This document shows, piece by piece, positions 25,315 to 32,814 of a stretch of 64,000 bases of DNA. The notes under the pieces were generated by a model, which ran no database searches, had not been told where the DNA came from, and was given only the letters and a program-made list of their open reading frames with translations. A program made the translations under genes and the position numbers. Numbering within the stretch: position 1 is the first letter of the stretch; each line of letters opens with the position of its first letter. Origin of the DNA: CAZTDU01 sp964617355 (GTDB lineage: Bacteria; Pseudomonadota; Gammaproteobacteria; Burkholderiales; SG8-39); NCBI GenBank assembly GCA_964617355.1, contig CAZTXP010000020.1:1-64000 (forward strand), given 5' to 3'.

Positions 25315-26106
25315 TCAATTTCCCGAGAAGCGCGGCTTGCGCTTCTCGAGGAAGGCCGCGACGCCTTCGCGGAAATCCGTGCCGCGCCCGACTTCGCGTT
25401 GCAAGTCGCGTTCCAGCTTCAGCTGTTCCTCGAGCGAATGCGTGCCCGAGGCCTGGAACTGGCGCTTGATCATGCCGAGCGTGCGCGTCGGCCCGGCGGC
25501 GAGCGAACTCGCGAGCGCGGCGGCCGCGGGCGCCAGCTTGTCGTCGTCCACGCACTTCCAGATCATTCCCCACTGCTCGGCGTCTTCGGCGGAAATCTTC
25601 TCGCCGGTCATCGCGAGGCCGAGCGCGCGGGCGTTGCCCACCAGTCGCGGCAGGAACCAGCTGCCGCCCGCATCCGGCACCAGCGCGATCTTCACGAAGG
25701 CCTGGATGAACGAGGCCGAGCGCGCCGCGAGCACCAGGTCGCAGGCGAGCGCGAGGTTCGCGCCCGCGCCGGCGGCGACGCCGTTCACTGCGCACACCAC
25801 GGGCTTCTCCAGCGCGCGCAGGCGCAGGATCATCGGGTTGTAGAGCGACTCGAGCGTCGCGCCGAGGTCGGGCTGCGCGTCGGCGCCGAGCTTCGCGATG
25901 CTGCCTTCGGCGAGGTCGGCACCGGCGCAGAAGCCACGCCCCGCGCCCGTAAGTAGCAGGCAGCGCACCTGCGGGTCGGCCTCCGCGTTCGCGAGCGCAT
26001 CCGCGATCCCGCGCACCACCGCGGGCGTGAAGGCGTTCAGCTTGTCGGGGCGGTTCAGCGTGATGCGCATCACGCCCGCTTCGATAGAAACGAGGACGGG
26101 ATCCAT
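25315..26106 (-). CDS. paaG: 2-(1,2-epoxy-1,2-dihydrophenyl)acetyl-CoA isomerase, enoyl-CoA hydratase family
   Basis: A 263-residue crotonase-fold protein. The oxyanion-hole segments are GFCAGADL (about 59-66) and NGVAAGAGANLALACDL; the PaaG-type Asp is in ALVPDAGGSWFLPR, replacing the Glu of ordinary hydratases. It ends with the usual FREGVAAFLEKRKPRF. PaaG converts the ring epoxide to an oxepin-CoA. It is divergent from paaY across 41 bases and upstream of paaK. TTTAAT on the minus strand lies eight bases before the start codon. Confidence 0.9.
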   Translation of the reverse strand: MDPVLVSIEAGVMRITLNRPDKLNAFTPAVVRGIADALANAEADPQVRCLLLTGAGRGFCAGADLAEGSIAKLGADAQPDLGATLESLYNPMILRLRALEKPVVCAVNGVAAGAGANLALACDLVLAARSASFIQAFVKIALVPDAGGSWFLPRLVGNARALGLAMTGEKISAEDAEQWGMIWKCVDDDKLAPAAAALASSLAAGPTRTLGMIKRQFQASGTHSLEEQLKLERDLQREVGRGTDFREGVAAFLEKRKPRFSGN

Positions 26107-26135
26107 GGGCGGCGATTAAAGCATGGAAGGCTGGG

Positions 26136-26141
26136 TAGAAT
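26136..26141 (+). promoter_or_regulatory. -10-like TAGAAT six bases before paaY
   Basis: TAGAAT-GGGCCG-ATG with no Shine-Dalgarno. The 41-base intergenic region must serve both paaY and divergent paaG. Confidence 0.45.
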
Positions 26142-26147
26142 GGGCCG

Positions 26148-26759
26148 ATGGTGCGCTGCTATTCGATCGACGGCATCACGCCGGTGGTGGACCCCACCGC
26201 GTTCGTGCATCCCACCGCAGTGCTGATCGGCGACGTCATCGTCGGCCCGGGCGTCTACGTCGGGCCGCTGGCGAGCCTGCGCGGGGACTTCGGCCGCATC
26301 GTCATCGAGCGCGGCTCGAACATCCAGGACTGCTGCATCCTGCACGCCTTCCCGGACCACGACCTCGTGGTCGAGGAGGACGGCCACATCGGCCACGCCG
26401 CGATCCTGCACGGCTGCATCGTGCGCCGCAACGCGCTGGTGGGCATCAACGCCACGGTGAACGACAACGCCGAGGTCGGCGAATCCGCGTTCGTCGCCGC
26501 GCAGGCCTTCGTGCGCGCCGGCTTCGTGGTGCCGCCGCGCTCGCTCGTGGCGGGCATCCCCGCGAAGGTGCTGCGCGAGCTGTCGGACACCGACCTGCAA
26601 TGGAAGCGCGGCGCGACGCGCCAGTACCAGGAACTCGCGCGGCGCAGCATCGCCACCATGACCGAGACGGTGGCGCTCGCCGCCGTCGAGCCGGGCCGCA
26701 AGCGCTACAGCGACCCCAGCGTCCTCCCCCTCTCCGAAACGAAAGCGAAGAAATCATGA
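26148..26759 (+). CDS. paaY: PaaY thioesterase / gamma-carbonic-anhydrase-fold hexapeptide protein
   Basis: A 203-residue left-handed beta-helix protein. Hexapeptide turns run through residues about 15-140 (VIVGPGVYVGPLASLRGDFG, HIGHAAILHGCIVRRNALVG), with metal-ligand histidines in the ILHAF, HIGHA and LHGC stretches, and a C-terminal helix. PaaY is a thioesterase that rescues stalled CoA intermediates of the phenylacetate pathway. The C terminus (LPLSETKAKKS) overlaps the start of paaF by four bases. Leaderless start, see the TAGAAT six bases upstream. Confidence 0.9.
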   Translation: MVRCYSIDGITPVVDPTAFVHPTAVLIGDVIVGPGVYVGPLASLRGDFGRIVIERGSNIQDCCILHAFPDHDLVVEEDGHIGHAAILHGCIVRRNALVGINATVNDNAEVGESAFVAAQAFVRAGFVVPPRSLVAGIPAKVLRELSDTDLQWKRGATRQYQELARRSIATMTETVALAAVEPGRKRYSDPSVLPLSETKAKKS

Positions 26760-27532
26760 ACTACGAATGCCTGATCGTCGCGACCAAGGGCCGCGTCGGC
26801 ACCATCACGCTCAACCGCCCGAAGCAGATGAACGCGCTCAACCCGCGCCTGATGCAGGAGCTGGGGCAGGCGTTGCAGGGCTTCGATGCCGACGACGGCA
26901 TCGGCTGCATCGTCATCACCGGCAGCGAGAAGGCCTTCGCCGCCGGCGCCGACATCGGCGTGATGAAGGACTGGGGCTTCCAGGACGTCTTCAAGGACAA
27001 CTACATCACGCGCGACTGGGAACACATCCGCTCGACCAGGAAGCCGGTGGTCGCGGCGGTGGCCGGCTACGCGCTCGGCGGCGGCTGCGAGCTGGCGATG
27101 ATGTGCGACATCATCCTCGCCGCCGAGTCGGCGAAGTTCGGCCAGCCCGAGGTCAACCTCGGCATCCTGCCGGGCGCGGGCGGCACGCAGCGCCTGCCGC
27201 GCGCGGTCGGCAAGGCCAAGGCCATGGACCTCTGCCTCACCGCGCGCATGATGGACGCCGCCGAGGCCGAGCGCGCCGGCCTCGTCTCGCGCGTCGTCGC
27301 GAACGACAAGCTGATGGACGAGGCGATGGCGGTGGCCGAGAAGATCGCCGGGTTCTCGATCCCGGTGGTGATGATGATCAAGGAGTCGATCAACCGCGCC
27401 TACGAGACCACGCTCTCGGAGGGCGTGCACTTCGAGCGCCGCATGTTCCACGCCGCGTTCGCGCTCGATGACCAGAAGGAAGGCATGGACGCCTTCGTCT
27501 CCAAGCGCAAGCCGGCCTTCCGCCACCGCTAG
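26756..27532 (+). CDS. paaF: 2,3-didehydroadipyl-CoA hydratase / enoyl-CoA hydratase
   Basis: A 258-residue crotonase-fold hydratase. The oxyanion-hole region is AFAAGADI (about 62-69) and GYALGGGCELAMMCDI; the two catalytic glutamates appear in GGGCELA and FGQPEVNLGILPGAGGT. It ends FVSKRKPAFRHR as usual. The start at 26756 is chosen because ATGA joins it to paaY and because homologues start here with an M-N-Y-E-type sequence. In phenylacetate degradation PaaF hydrates 2,3-didehydroadipyl-CoA, but identical folds serve general beta-oxidation. Confidence 0.87.
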   Translation: MNYECLIVATKGRVGTITLNRPKQMNALNPRLMQELGQALQGFDADDGIGCIVITGSEKAFAAGADIGVMKDWGFQDVFKDNYITRDWEHIRSTRKPVVAAVAGYALGGGCELAMMCDIILAAESAKFGQPEVNLGILPGAGGTQRLPRAVGKAKAMDLCLTARMMDAAEAERAGLVSRVVANDKLMDEAMAVAEKIAGFSIPVVMMIKESINRAYETTLSEGVHFERRMFHAAFALDDQKEGMDAFVSKRKPAFRHR

Positions 27533-27544
27533 GTCGCGCGCCGC

Positions 27545-27943
27545 ATGCCGCTCAAGGACCTCCTCGGCAAGGCCGTGCGCTCGCTCAGCCTCGATCGCGC
27601 GAAGCGCCCGGCCGGGCCCGACCGCCTGATGCCGATGCACGAGGCCGCCGAGAAGGTCTACAACGCGCTCGACGGCACCACCTTCCCGATGAACCACTCC
27701 GGCCCGATGGAGGCCCGGCTCGCCAGCATGGCGACGATGCTCGCCGCGCGCATCCCGGTGCGCGGTGCGCGCGTCGCGGGCGGTGCGCTCGAGGTGGTGC
27801 CGCGCGAGGAGCTGCAGCGCGGCATGTTCCGCGATGGCGGCAAGGTGTTCCGGCGCCACGCCGAGACCGCCGACGCCTGGGTGGACCTCGCCGTGATGGA
27901 GAGCGACGTGCAGGAAGCGATTCGACTGCTGGTGGCCAAATGA
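27545..27943 (+). CDS. Hypothetical protein downstream of paaF
   Basis: A 132-residue soluble protein not recognised. It is rich in Ala, Arg and Met, with a central amphipathic helix (MEARLASMATMLAARIP) and a predicted beta-rich C terminus ending DVQEAIRLLVAK. No cysteine, signal peptide or membrane segment is seen. It begins 12 bases after paaF and overlaps the next gene by four bases, so it is part of the paaY-led run and may be accessory to it. Codon use matches its neighbours. Confidence 0.7.
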   Translation: MPLKDLLGKAVRSLSLDRAKRPAGPDRLMPMHEAAEKVYNALDGTTFPMNHSGPMEARLASMATMLAARIPVRGARVAGGALEVVPREELQRGMFRDGGKVFRRHAETADAWVDLAVMESDVQEAIRLLVAK

Positions 27944-28641
27944 TGAAGCGACTGCTTGCGCTGTCTGCGTTCCTCCCCCTCGTCGCGCTGGCGCAGGCGC
28001 CGGGCGAGTACGTCACCGAGGGCGGCTGGGGCACGCTCGTCATCAGCCCCGCGAAGGGCGGTGCCAGCCCGTTCAAGCTCGACGCGCTCGGCAGCAACTT
28101 CCACGTCTGCGGGCTCGAGGGCGAGATCCGCGGCGGCAAGGCGACGCTCGAGGGCGATGAGCCGAAGAAGCCCTGCATCGTCACCTTCACGACCTCGGCC
28201 AAGGGCATCGAGGTCAAGGGCACCGAGGGCGCCTGCGGCCAGTACTGCGGCATGCGCGCGCAGTTCGAGGGCAGCTACCTGAAGCCGGCCAAGGGCTGCG
28301 CCGCGAGCGAGATGAAGGCCACGCGCGCCGCCTTCAAGCGCCAGTACGACGCCAGGAAGTTCGACGAGGCGCGCGCGTTGCTCGAGCCGATGCATGCCAG
28401 CTGCGGCAAGATGCTGTTCTGGATCGACGAGGGCTGGGTGCGCAACGACCTCGCGATCACGCAGTACCGCCTCGGCGACCGCGCCGGCTGCCTGAAGACG
28501 CTGCAGCCGCTGTCCGAGGACGCCGCGAAGACCGACGCGCAGCTGAAGGACGACTACCCGCCGTCGGACTGGGACGTCTACAGCCGCGTGGTGCGCGCCA
28601 CGCGCGCCAATCTCAAGCTCTGCAAGTCGGCCGCGAAGTAG
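27940..28641 (+). CDS. Secreted hypothetical protein
   Basis: A 233-residue protein with a clear N-terminal signal peptide (MMKRLLALSAFLPLVALAQA, cleavage after AQA). The mature part has eight cysteines, probably disulfide-bonded: an N-terminal beta-rich half with VTFTTSAKGIEVKG, and an alpha-helical C-terminal half that resembles a TPR-like pair (FDEARALLEPMHASCG; YRLGDRAGCLKTLQPL). No family was recognised. It overlaps the preceding gene by four bases and is followed 11 bases later by a binding protein, so periplasmic function in the same transcript is likely. Confidence 0.75.
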   Translation: MMKRLLALSAFLPLVALAQAPGEYVTEGGWGTLVISPAKGGASPFKLDALGSNFHVCGLEGEIRGGKATLEGDEPKKPCIVTFTTSAKGIEVKGTEGACGQYCGMRAQFEGSYLKPAKGCAASEMKATRAAFKRQYDARKFDEARALLEPMHASCGKMLFWIDEGWVRNDLAITQYRLGDRAGCLKTLQPLSEDAAKTDAQLKDDYPPSDWDVYSRVVRATRANLKLCKSAAK

Positions 28642-28652
28642 GGGGAGGTTCC

Positions 28653-29444
28653 ATGCGCATCGTGCTCGCGGCGCTCGCCGCTTTCCTGCTCTGCTCCTGC
28701 GCCGGCGTGCCGGCGATCGACGAGGCGACGAAGGCCGAACTCGCGCCCTCGGGCACGCTGCGCATCGGCATCAACTACGGCAACGCGGTGCTCGTGCAAC
28801 GCAACGCCGCGACCGGCGATCTCACCGGCATCGCGCCCGACCTCGCGCGCGAGTTCGCGCGCCGCGCAGGCCTGCCGTTCGTGCTCGTGCCCTTCGATGC
28901 CGCGGGCAAGATGGCCGACGCGGTGAAGCGGGGCGCGTGGGACGTCGCCTTCCTCGCCGTCGACCCGGTGCGAGGCAACGACATCGGCTTCACCGCGCCG
29001 TACCTCGAGATCGAGGGCGCGTATCTCGTGAGGAACGAATCCCCGATCCGCGCCAACGAAGAGGTGGATCGCCCGGGCGTGCGCATCTCGGTGGGGGCGA
29101 AGAGCGCCTACGACCTCTTCCTCACGCGCGAGATCCGGCGCGCGACGCTGATGCGTGTGCCGACCTCGGCCGCCGCGATCGACGAGTTCCTCGCCAGGGG
29201 CTACGAGGTCGCCGCCGGCGTGAAGCAGCCGATCCAGGCCGCCGCTGCGGCGACGCCCGGCCTGCGCGTGCTGCCGGGACGCTTCATGGCGATCGGGCAG
29301 GGATCCGGCGTGCCCAAGGGGCGCGAGCGCGCGAGGCAGTACCTCGCCGCGTTCATCGAGGACGTGAAGGCCTCGGGCTTCGTCGCCGCGTCGATGGAGC
29401 GGCACGGCGTCAAGGGCGCCAGCGTGGCGCCGCCGGCACGCTAG
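28653..29444 (+). CDS. Family 3 periplasmic solute-binding protein (amino-acid type), probable lipoprotein
   Basis: A 263-residue protein with a hydrophobic N terminus ending LLCSCAG, a plausible though imperfect lipobox, followed by a family 3 binding domain: LRIGINYGNAVLV, GIAPDLAREFARRAGLPFVLVPFDAAGKM, a hinge strand near WDVAFLAVDP and FTAPYLEIEGAYLV. Such proteins bind polar amino acids or small acids for ABC import or act as sensors. No ABC permease or ATPase is adjacent. A GGGGAGG sequence precedes its ATG. Its stop shares CTAG with the convergent dehalogenase-like gene. Confidence 0.82.
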   Translation: MRIVLAALAAFLLCSCAGVPAIDEATKAELAPSGTLRIGINYGNAVLVQRNAATGDLTGIAPDLAREFARRAGLPFVLVPFDAAGKMADAVKRGAWDVAFLAVDPVRGNDIGFTAPYLEIEGAYLVRNESPIRANEEVDRPGVRISVGAKSAYDLFLTREIRRATLMRVPTSAAAIDEFLARGYEVAAGVKQPIQAAAAATPGLRVLPGRFMAIGQGSGVPKGRERARQYLAAFIEDVKASGFVAASMERHGVKGASVAPPAR

Positions 29445-30334
29445 CTCGCGAGGAACGGCTCCAGCGCCGCCAGCACTTCGTCGGGGCACTCCTCGGCGAG
29501 GTAATGCCCCGAAGGCACGCCGCCGCCCGTCACCGGGCCGGTCGCGTTGTCGCGCCAGATCGCGAGCGCGTCGTACCACTGGCCGATCTTGCCCTTGGTG
29601 CCCCACAGGCAGAGCAGGGGGCACTGCACCTTCACGCCGCTCGCGCGGCTCTCGCGGTCGTGCACCAGGTCGATGGTCGCGGCAGCACGGTAGTCCTCGC
29701 ACATTCCCCGGATCATCTCCGGCGAATGCACGTGCTTCAGGTAGTCGGACAGGGCCTTGGGCGCGAAGAAGCCGGGGGGCTTCGGCTCGCGCGAGGTGTG
29801 CGCGCGGAACCATGCATCCGGCGCGGCGCTGATCACGTTCTCGGGGAACGGATGCGGCTGCGCGAACCAGAACCAGTGGTAGTAGCCCATCGCGAAGTCC
29901 ATGTTCGCGCGCTCGAAGTGCTCGAGCGTCGGGATCACGTCCATCAGCGCGAGCTTCTTCACGCGTTGCGGATGGTCCAGCGCCAGCCGGTGCGCGACGC
30001 GCGCGCCGCGGTCGTGCGCCACGACGAGGAAGGTCTCGTGGCCGAGCTTCTGCATCAGTTCGACCATGTCGCGCGCCATCGCGCGCTTGGCGTAGGGCGC
30101 GTGGTCGGCCGTCACGGGCGGCTTGAACGAGCCGCCGTAGCCGCGCAGGTCGGGCGCGACCACGGTGTAGCGCTGCGCGAGGCGCGGCGCAACCAGGTGC
30201 CACATCGCGTGCGTCTGCGGGTTGCCGTGCAACAGCAGCAGCGGCGGCCCCTCGCCGCCGCGGCGCAGGCGCAGTTCGCCCTCCGACACCGCGACGTGCT
30301 CCAGCGTGAATCCGGGAAAGAAGTCGTCGGCCAT
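29441..30334 (-). CDS. Alpha/beta hydrolase, fluoroacetate/haloacetate dehalogenase-like
   Basis: A 297-residue alpha/beta-hydrolase. The nucleophile is Asp108 in HDRGAR, not Ser, and Arg109 and Arg112 are placed to bind a carboxylate as in fluoroacetate dehalogenase. His153-Trp154 in YYHWFWF and Tyr215 in EDYRA match the halide pocket of that enzyme, Asp132 and His277 (SGHYLAEE) complete the triad. These residues are read directly; dehalogenation of a 2-haloacid is inferred from them, with epoxide hydrolysis as the alternative for Asp-nucleophile enzymes. It has TAAGCT seven bases before its ATG and no Shine-Dalgarno. It stands alone, convergent with the binding-protein gene. Confidence 0.85.
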   Translation of the reverse strand: MADDFFPGFTLEHVAVSEGELRLRRGGEGPPLLLLHGNPQTHAMWHLVAPRLAQRYTVVAPDLRGYGGSFKPPVTADHAPYAKRAMARDMVELMQKLGHETFLVVAHDRGARVAHRLALDHPQRVKKLALMDVIPTLEHFERANMDFAMGYYHWFWFAQPHPFPENVISAAPDAWFRAHTSREPKPPGFFAPKALSDYLKHVHSPEMIRGMCEDYRAAATIDLVHDRESRASGVKVQCPLLCLWGTKGKIGQWYDALAIWRDNATGPVTGGGVPSGHYLAEECPDEVLAALEPFLAS

Positions 30335-30361
30335 GGGCCGGAGCTTAACCCCGCGCGATCG

Positions 30362-31411
30362 CTAGAGCACGCAGGCCGGGTCCGGCTTCGCCGTGCCCCG
30401 CTCCACCGCGCGCACCAGGTCGCGCAGCTTGCGATTCGCCGGCACCTCGCGGCCGAGCTCCGCGGCGCGATCGACGACGTAGCCGTTGATGAAGTCGATC
30501 TCGGTGCGCCTGCCCTTTCGCATGTCCTGCCCCATCGAGGCCACTTGCCCGTCGGCGCGTTTCGCGGCGTGGCCGAGCAGGACCTCCTCGGTATGCGCGA
30601 GGTCCTTGGCGTCGCCTTCCGCCGCTCGCGCGAAGCGGTCCGGGTCGATGCCGACCACGGGTTCCAGCTTGTGGCCGAGCGCCTGCCCGGTGCGGATGGT
30701 CTCCGCCGCGAGCCGGATCTGGAAGCGCCGGTGCGGTTCCGACCTCGCGATCGCGTTGCCGCTCATCCCGGTGCAGGCCGACATGCCGTTCTCCATCGCG
30801 TTCGCGGCCAGCTTCGCCCAGCGCTCGCCCCAGAGGTTGGCGGTGGCCTTCGCGCTGTCGGCGCAGGTCAGCGCCTCGGCGATCGCCTTCGCGCGCTCGG
30901 TGATGCGGCCGTCGTGCTCGCCGACGCGGAACACGGTGTACGAGGGCCCGCCCTTGCCGACGCCGCGGATCACGCGGCCCGGCTCGACGAGGTCGACGAG
31001 GATGCGGCTCGCGATGCAGCCGAGCGCGCGACCCTTGCCGACCACGCCTTCGAGGCGCGCGTCGTTCATGCAGTTCTGCAGAGACACCGCGCAGCCGTCC
31101 TCGCCCAGGTATTCGCGCACCAGCGTCGCCGCCCACTCGGTGTCGTAGGACTTCACGCAGACGAAGGCGACGTCGAACGGCGCCTCGCGCGCGAGCTGCT
31201 GCACGTCGGTGACGTGCAGCGCGCGCACCGGCGTGGTGAAGGCTTCCTCCGGCGTCACGCCCTGGATCGACAGCCCGTCGCGCCGCATCTTCTCGACGTG
31301 CTCCGGCCATGCGTCGATCAGCACCGGCTCCATGCCCGCGCGCGCCATGTGCGCGCCGACGTAGCCGCCGACTGCGCCCGCCCCCGCGATCACGATCCTG
31401 AGCTTGCCCAT
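30362..31411 (-). CDS. 2-dehydropantoate 2-reductase family protein (PanE/ApbA-like)
   Basis: A 349-residue NADP-dependent reductase. The Rossmann motif is IAGAGAVGGYVGAHMARAG (about 8-26). The catalytic Lys is in the VCVKSYDTEW segment, and the C-terminal helical domain has SMGQDMRKGRRTEIDFINGYVV with the family Glu/Asp. Members reduce ketopantoate to pantoate, but many catabolic clusters carry paralogues acting on other 2-oxo acids. Because it is co-directional with a Bug-type binding protein (one base between them) and backs on to a hydroxy-acid lyase operon, a catabolic role is as likely as pantothenate synthesis. Confidence 0.83.
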   Translation of the reverse strand: MGKLRIVIAGAGAVGGYVGAHMARAGMEPVLIDAWPEHVEKMRRDGLSIQGVTPEEAFTTPVRALHVTDVQQLAREAPFDVAFVCVKSYDTEWAATLVREYLGEDGCAVSLQNCMNDARLEGVVGKGRALGCIASRILVDLVEPGRVIRGVGKGGPSYTVFRVGEHDGRITERAKAIAEALTCADSAKATANLWGERWAKLAANAMENGMSACTGMSGNAIARSEPHRRFQIRLAAETIRTGQALGHKLEPVVGIDPDRFARAAEGDAKDLAHTEEVLLGHAAKRADGQVASMGQDMRKGRRTEIDFINGYVVDRAAELGREVPANRKLRDLVRAVERGTAKPDPACVL

Positions 31412-31412
31412 G

Positions 31413-32369
31413 TCAGTCCGCCTTGATGCCCGCTTCGCGCACGACCTTCGACCAGCGCTCGATCTCGGCGGCGACGAAGGCCTGCGCTTCGGCCGAGGTG
31501 CTGCCGATCACTTCGAAGCCCTGCTCCTGTACCTTCGCCGTCATCTGCGGCGACCGCAATCCCTTCGCGGCGTCGGCCTGGATGCGCGCCACGATCTCCG
31601 GCGGCGTGCCCGCCGGCACGAGGAGCGCGGTCCAGTTGGTGATCGACAGGCCCGGCATGCCGGCCTCGGTGGTGGTGGGCACGTCCGGCACCAGCGAGTG
31701 GCGATTGCGGCTGGTGAGCGCGAGCGGGCGCAGGCGCCCGCCCTTCACGTGGCCGATCGACTCCGGCAGGTTCGAGACGATGAAGTCCAGCTGTCCGCCG
31801 ACGAGGTCGGTGAGCGAGGGCGCGCCGCCCTTGTAGGGTACGTGCGTGGCCTTGAAACCGCCGGTCTGCCGGTACTGCTCGAGGCCCATGTGCGGCGGGG
31901 TGCCGTTGCCGCTCGAGCCGGCGTTCAGCGGCTTCGATTTCGCCAGCGCGGTGAGTTCCGCGAGCGTCTTCGCGGGCGACGAGGGATTGACCACGACCAG
32001 CATCGGGCTCGAGGCGAGGATCGACACCGCGATGAAGTCGCGCCGCAGGTCGAACGGCGCCTTCGGGAACAGCGTCGCGTTGATCGCGTGCGTCAGCGTG
32101 ATGGCGAGGAACGTGTACCCGTCGGCCGGCGCCTTCGAGGCGAGTTCGGCGCCGATCAGCGCATTGCCGCCGGCGCGGTTCTCGACCACCACCGGTTGTC
32201 CCCATGCGTCCGACAGCACCTGCGCGACGTTGCGCGCCATGATGTCGGTTGCCCCGGCGGGCGGGAAGGGCACGATGTAGCGCACCTGCCTCGCGGGGTA
32301 GGACTGCGCGTGCGCGAGCACCGGCAGGGCTGCGGCCAGCAAGAAGGCGATCAGGCGTCGTCGAATCAT
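31413..32369 (-). CDS. Bug-family periplasmic tripartite tricarboxylate transporter binding protein
   Basis: A 318-residue protein with a signal peptide (about 1-22, ending AHAQS), then the Bug fold: YIVPFPPAGATDIMARNVAQ, WGQPVVVENRAGGNALIGAE, THVPYKGGAPSLTDLVGGQ and IVARIQADAAKGL. Bug proteins bind carboxylates in the periplasm for TctAB-type carriers or for two-component sensing. No TctA/TctB genes are adjacent. The promoter at 32393-32421 and an AGGAGG ten bases before the ATG support this start. It is divergent from the UxaA-type lyase operon, so the ligand may be that lyase's hydroxy acid. Confidence 0.9.
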   Translation of the reverse strand: MIRRRLIAFLLAAALPVLAHAQSYPARQVRYIVPFPPAGATDIMARNVAQVLSDAWGQPVVVENRAGGNALIGAELASKAPADGYTFLAITLTHAINATLFPKAPFDLRRDFIAVSILASSPMLVVVNPSSPAKTLAELTALAKSKPLNAGSSGNGTPPHMGLEQYRQTGGFKATHVPYKGGAPSLTDLVGGQLDFIVSNLPESIGHVKGGRLRPLALTSRNRHSLVPDVPTTTEAGMPGLSITNWTALLVPAGTPPEIVARIQADAAKGLRSPQMTAKVQEQGFEVIGSTSAEAQAFVAAEIERWSKVVREAGIKAD

Positions 32370-32392
32370 CGGGATGGTTCCTCCTGCGGCCG

Positions 32393-32421
32393 ATGTAATC
32401 GCGCGGTTCCCGCACTGTCAA
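32393..32421 (-). promoter_or_regulatory. Sigma70-type promoter for the Bug/ketopantoate-reductase-like pair
   Basis: On the minus strand TTGACA (32421-32416), 17-bp spacer, TTACAT (32398-32393), followed by AGGAGG at 32385-32380 and the ATG at 32369. Best consensus promoter in the window. Confidence 0.7.
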
Positions 32422-32461
32422 TGCGCGTTCCGCTGCCGCCGTCGCGGGTTCGCTGCCGCGA

Positions 32462-32491
32462 TTGACGCCGCGCCGCCGTGCTCGCTATCGT
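32462..32491 (+). promoter_or_regulatory. Sigma70-type promoter for the UxaA-type lyase operon
   Basis: TTGACG (32462-32467), 18-bp spacer, TATCGT (32486-32491), 30 bases before the ATG at 32522, with AGGAGGAG as Shine-Dalgarno at about 32506-32513. It is back to back with the Bug promoter. Confidence 0.55.
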
Positions 32492-32521
32492 GCGCCGACC
32501 CGTTCAGGAGGAGATAGCCGC

Positions 32522-32812
32522 ATGCCGCGCGCCGTGGTGCTGCACAAGGAAGACAACGTCGGTACGCTGATCGATTCGGCGCGCAAGGGCGAGGCCTGCA
32601 CGCTGCAGGGCGAACGCACCGGCAGCGTCACGCTCGCCGCGGACATCGCCTTCGGGCACAAGGTCTGCATCGCGGCCGCGGCCGCGGGCGCGGACATCCT
32701 CAAGTACGGGCAGGTGATCGGGCGCGCGACCAAGGCGATCGCGGCGGGCGAGCACGTGCACGTGCACAACGTCGAATCCGGCCGCGGGCGCGGCGACAAG
32801 GCGGGAGCGTGA
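32522..32812 (+). CDS. UxaA-family hydrolase small subunit (SAF domain)
   Basis: A 96-residue SAF-domain protein. It matches the N-terminal domain of altronate dehydratase or the small subunit of split enzymes such as sulfolactate sulfo-lyase SuyA: VLHKEDNVGTLI at the start, GHKVCIA, KYGQVIGRATKAIAAGEHVHVHNVE with the paired histidines, then RGRGDK. The ATG at 32522 follows AGGAGGAG, which decides the start. The large subunit begins two bases after its stop. The pair would eliminate water or sulfite from a hydroxy acid; which one is open. Confidence 0.87.
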   Translation: MPRAVVLHKEDNVGTLIDSARKGEACTLQGERTGSVTLAADIAFGHKVCIAAAAAGADILKYGQVIGRATKAIAAGEHVHVHNVESGRGRGDKAGA

Positions 32813-32814
32813 CC

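Noticed and set aside
28578..30203. Long minus-strand frame over the binding protein and hydrolase genes
   Set aside because: It is frame-shifted relative to the dehalogenase-like protein, which holds all catalytic residues.
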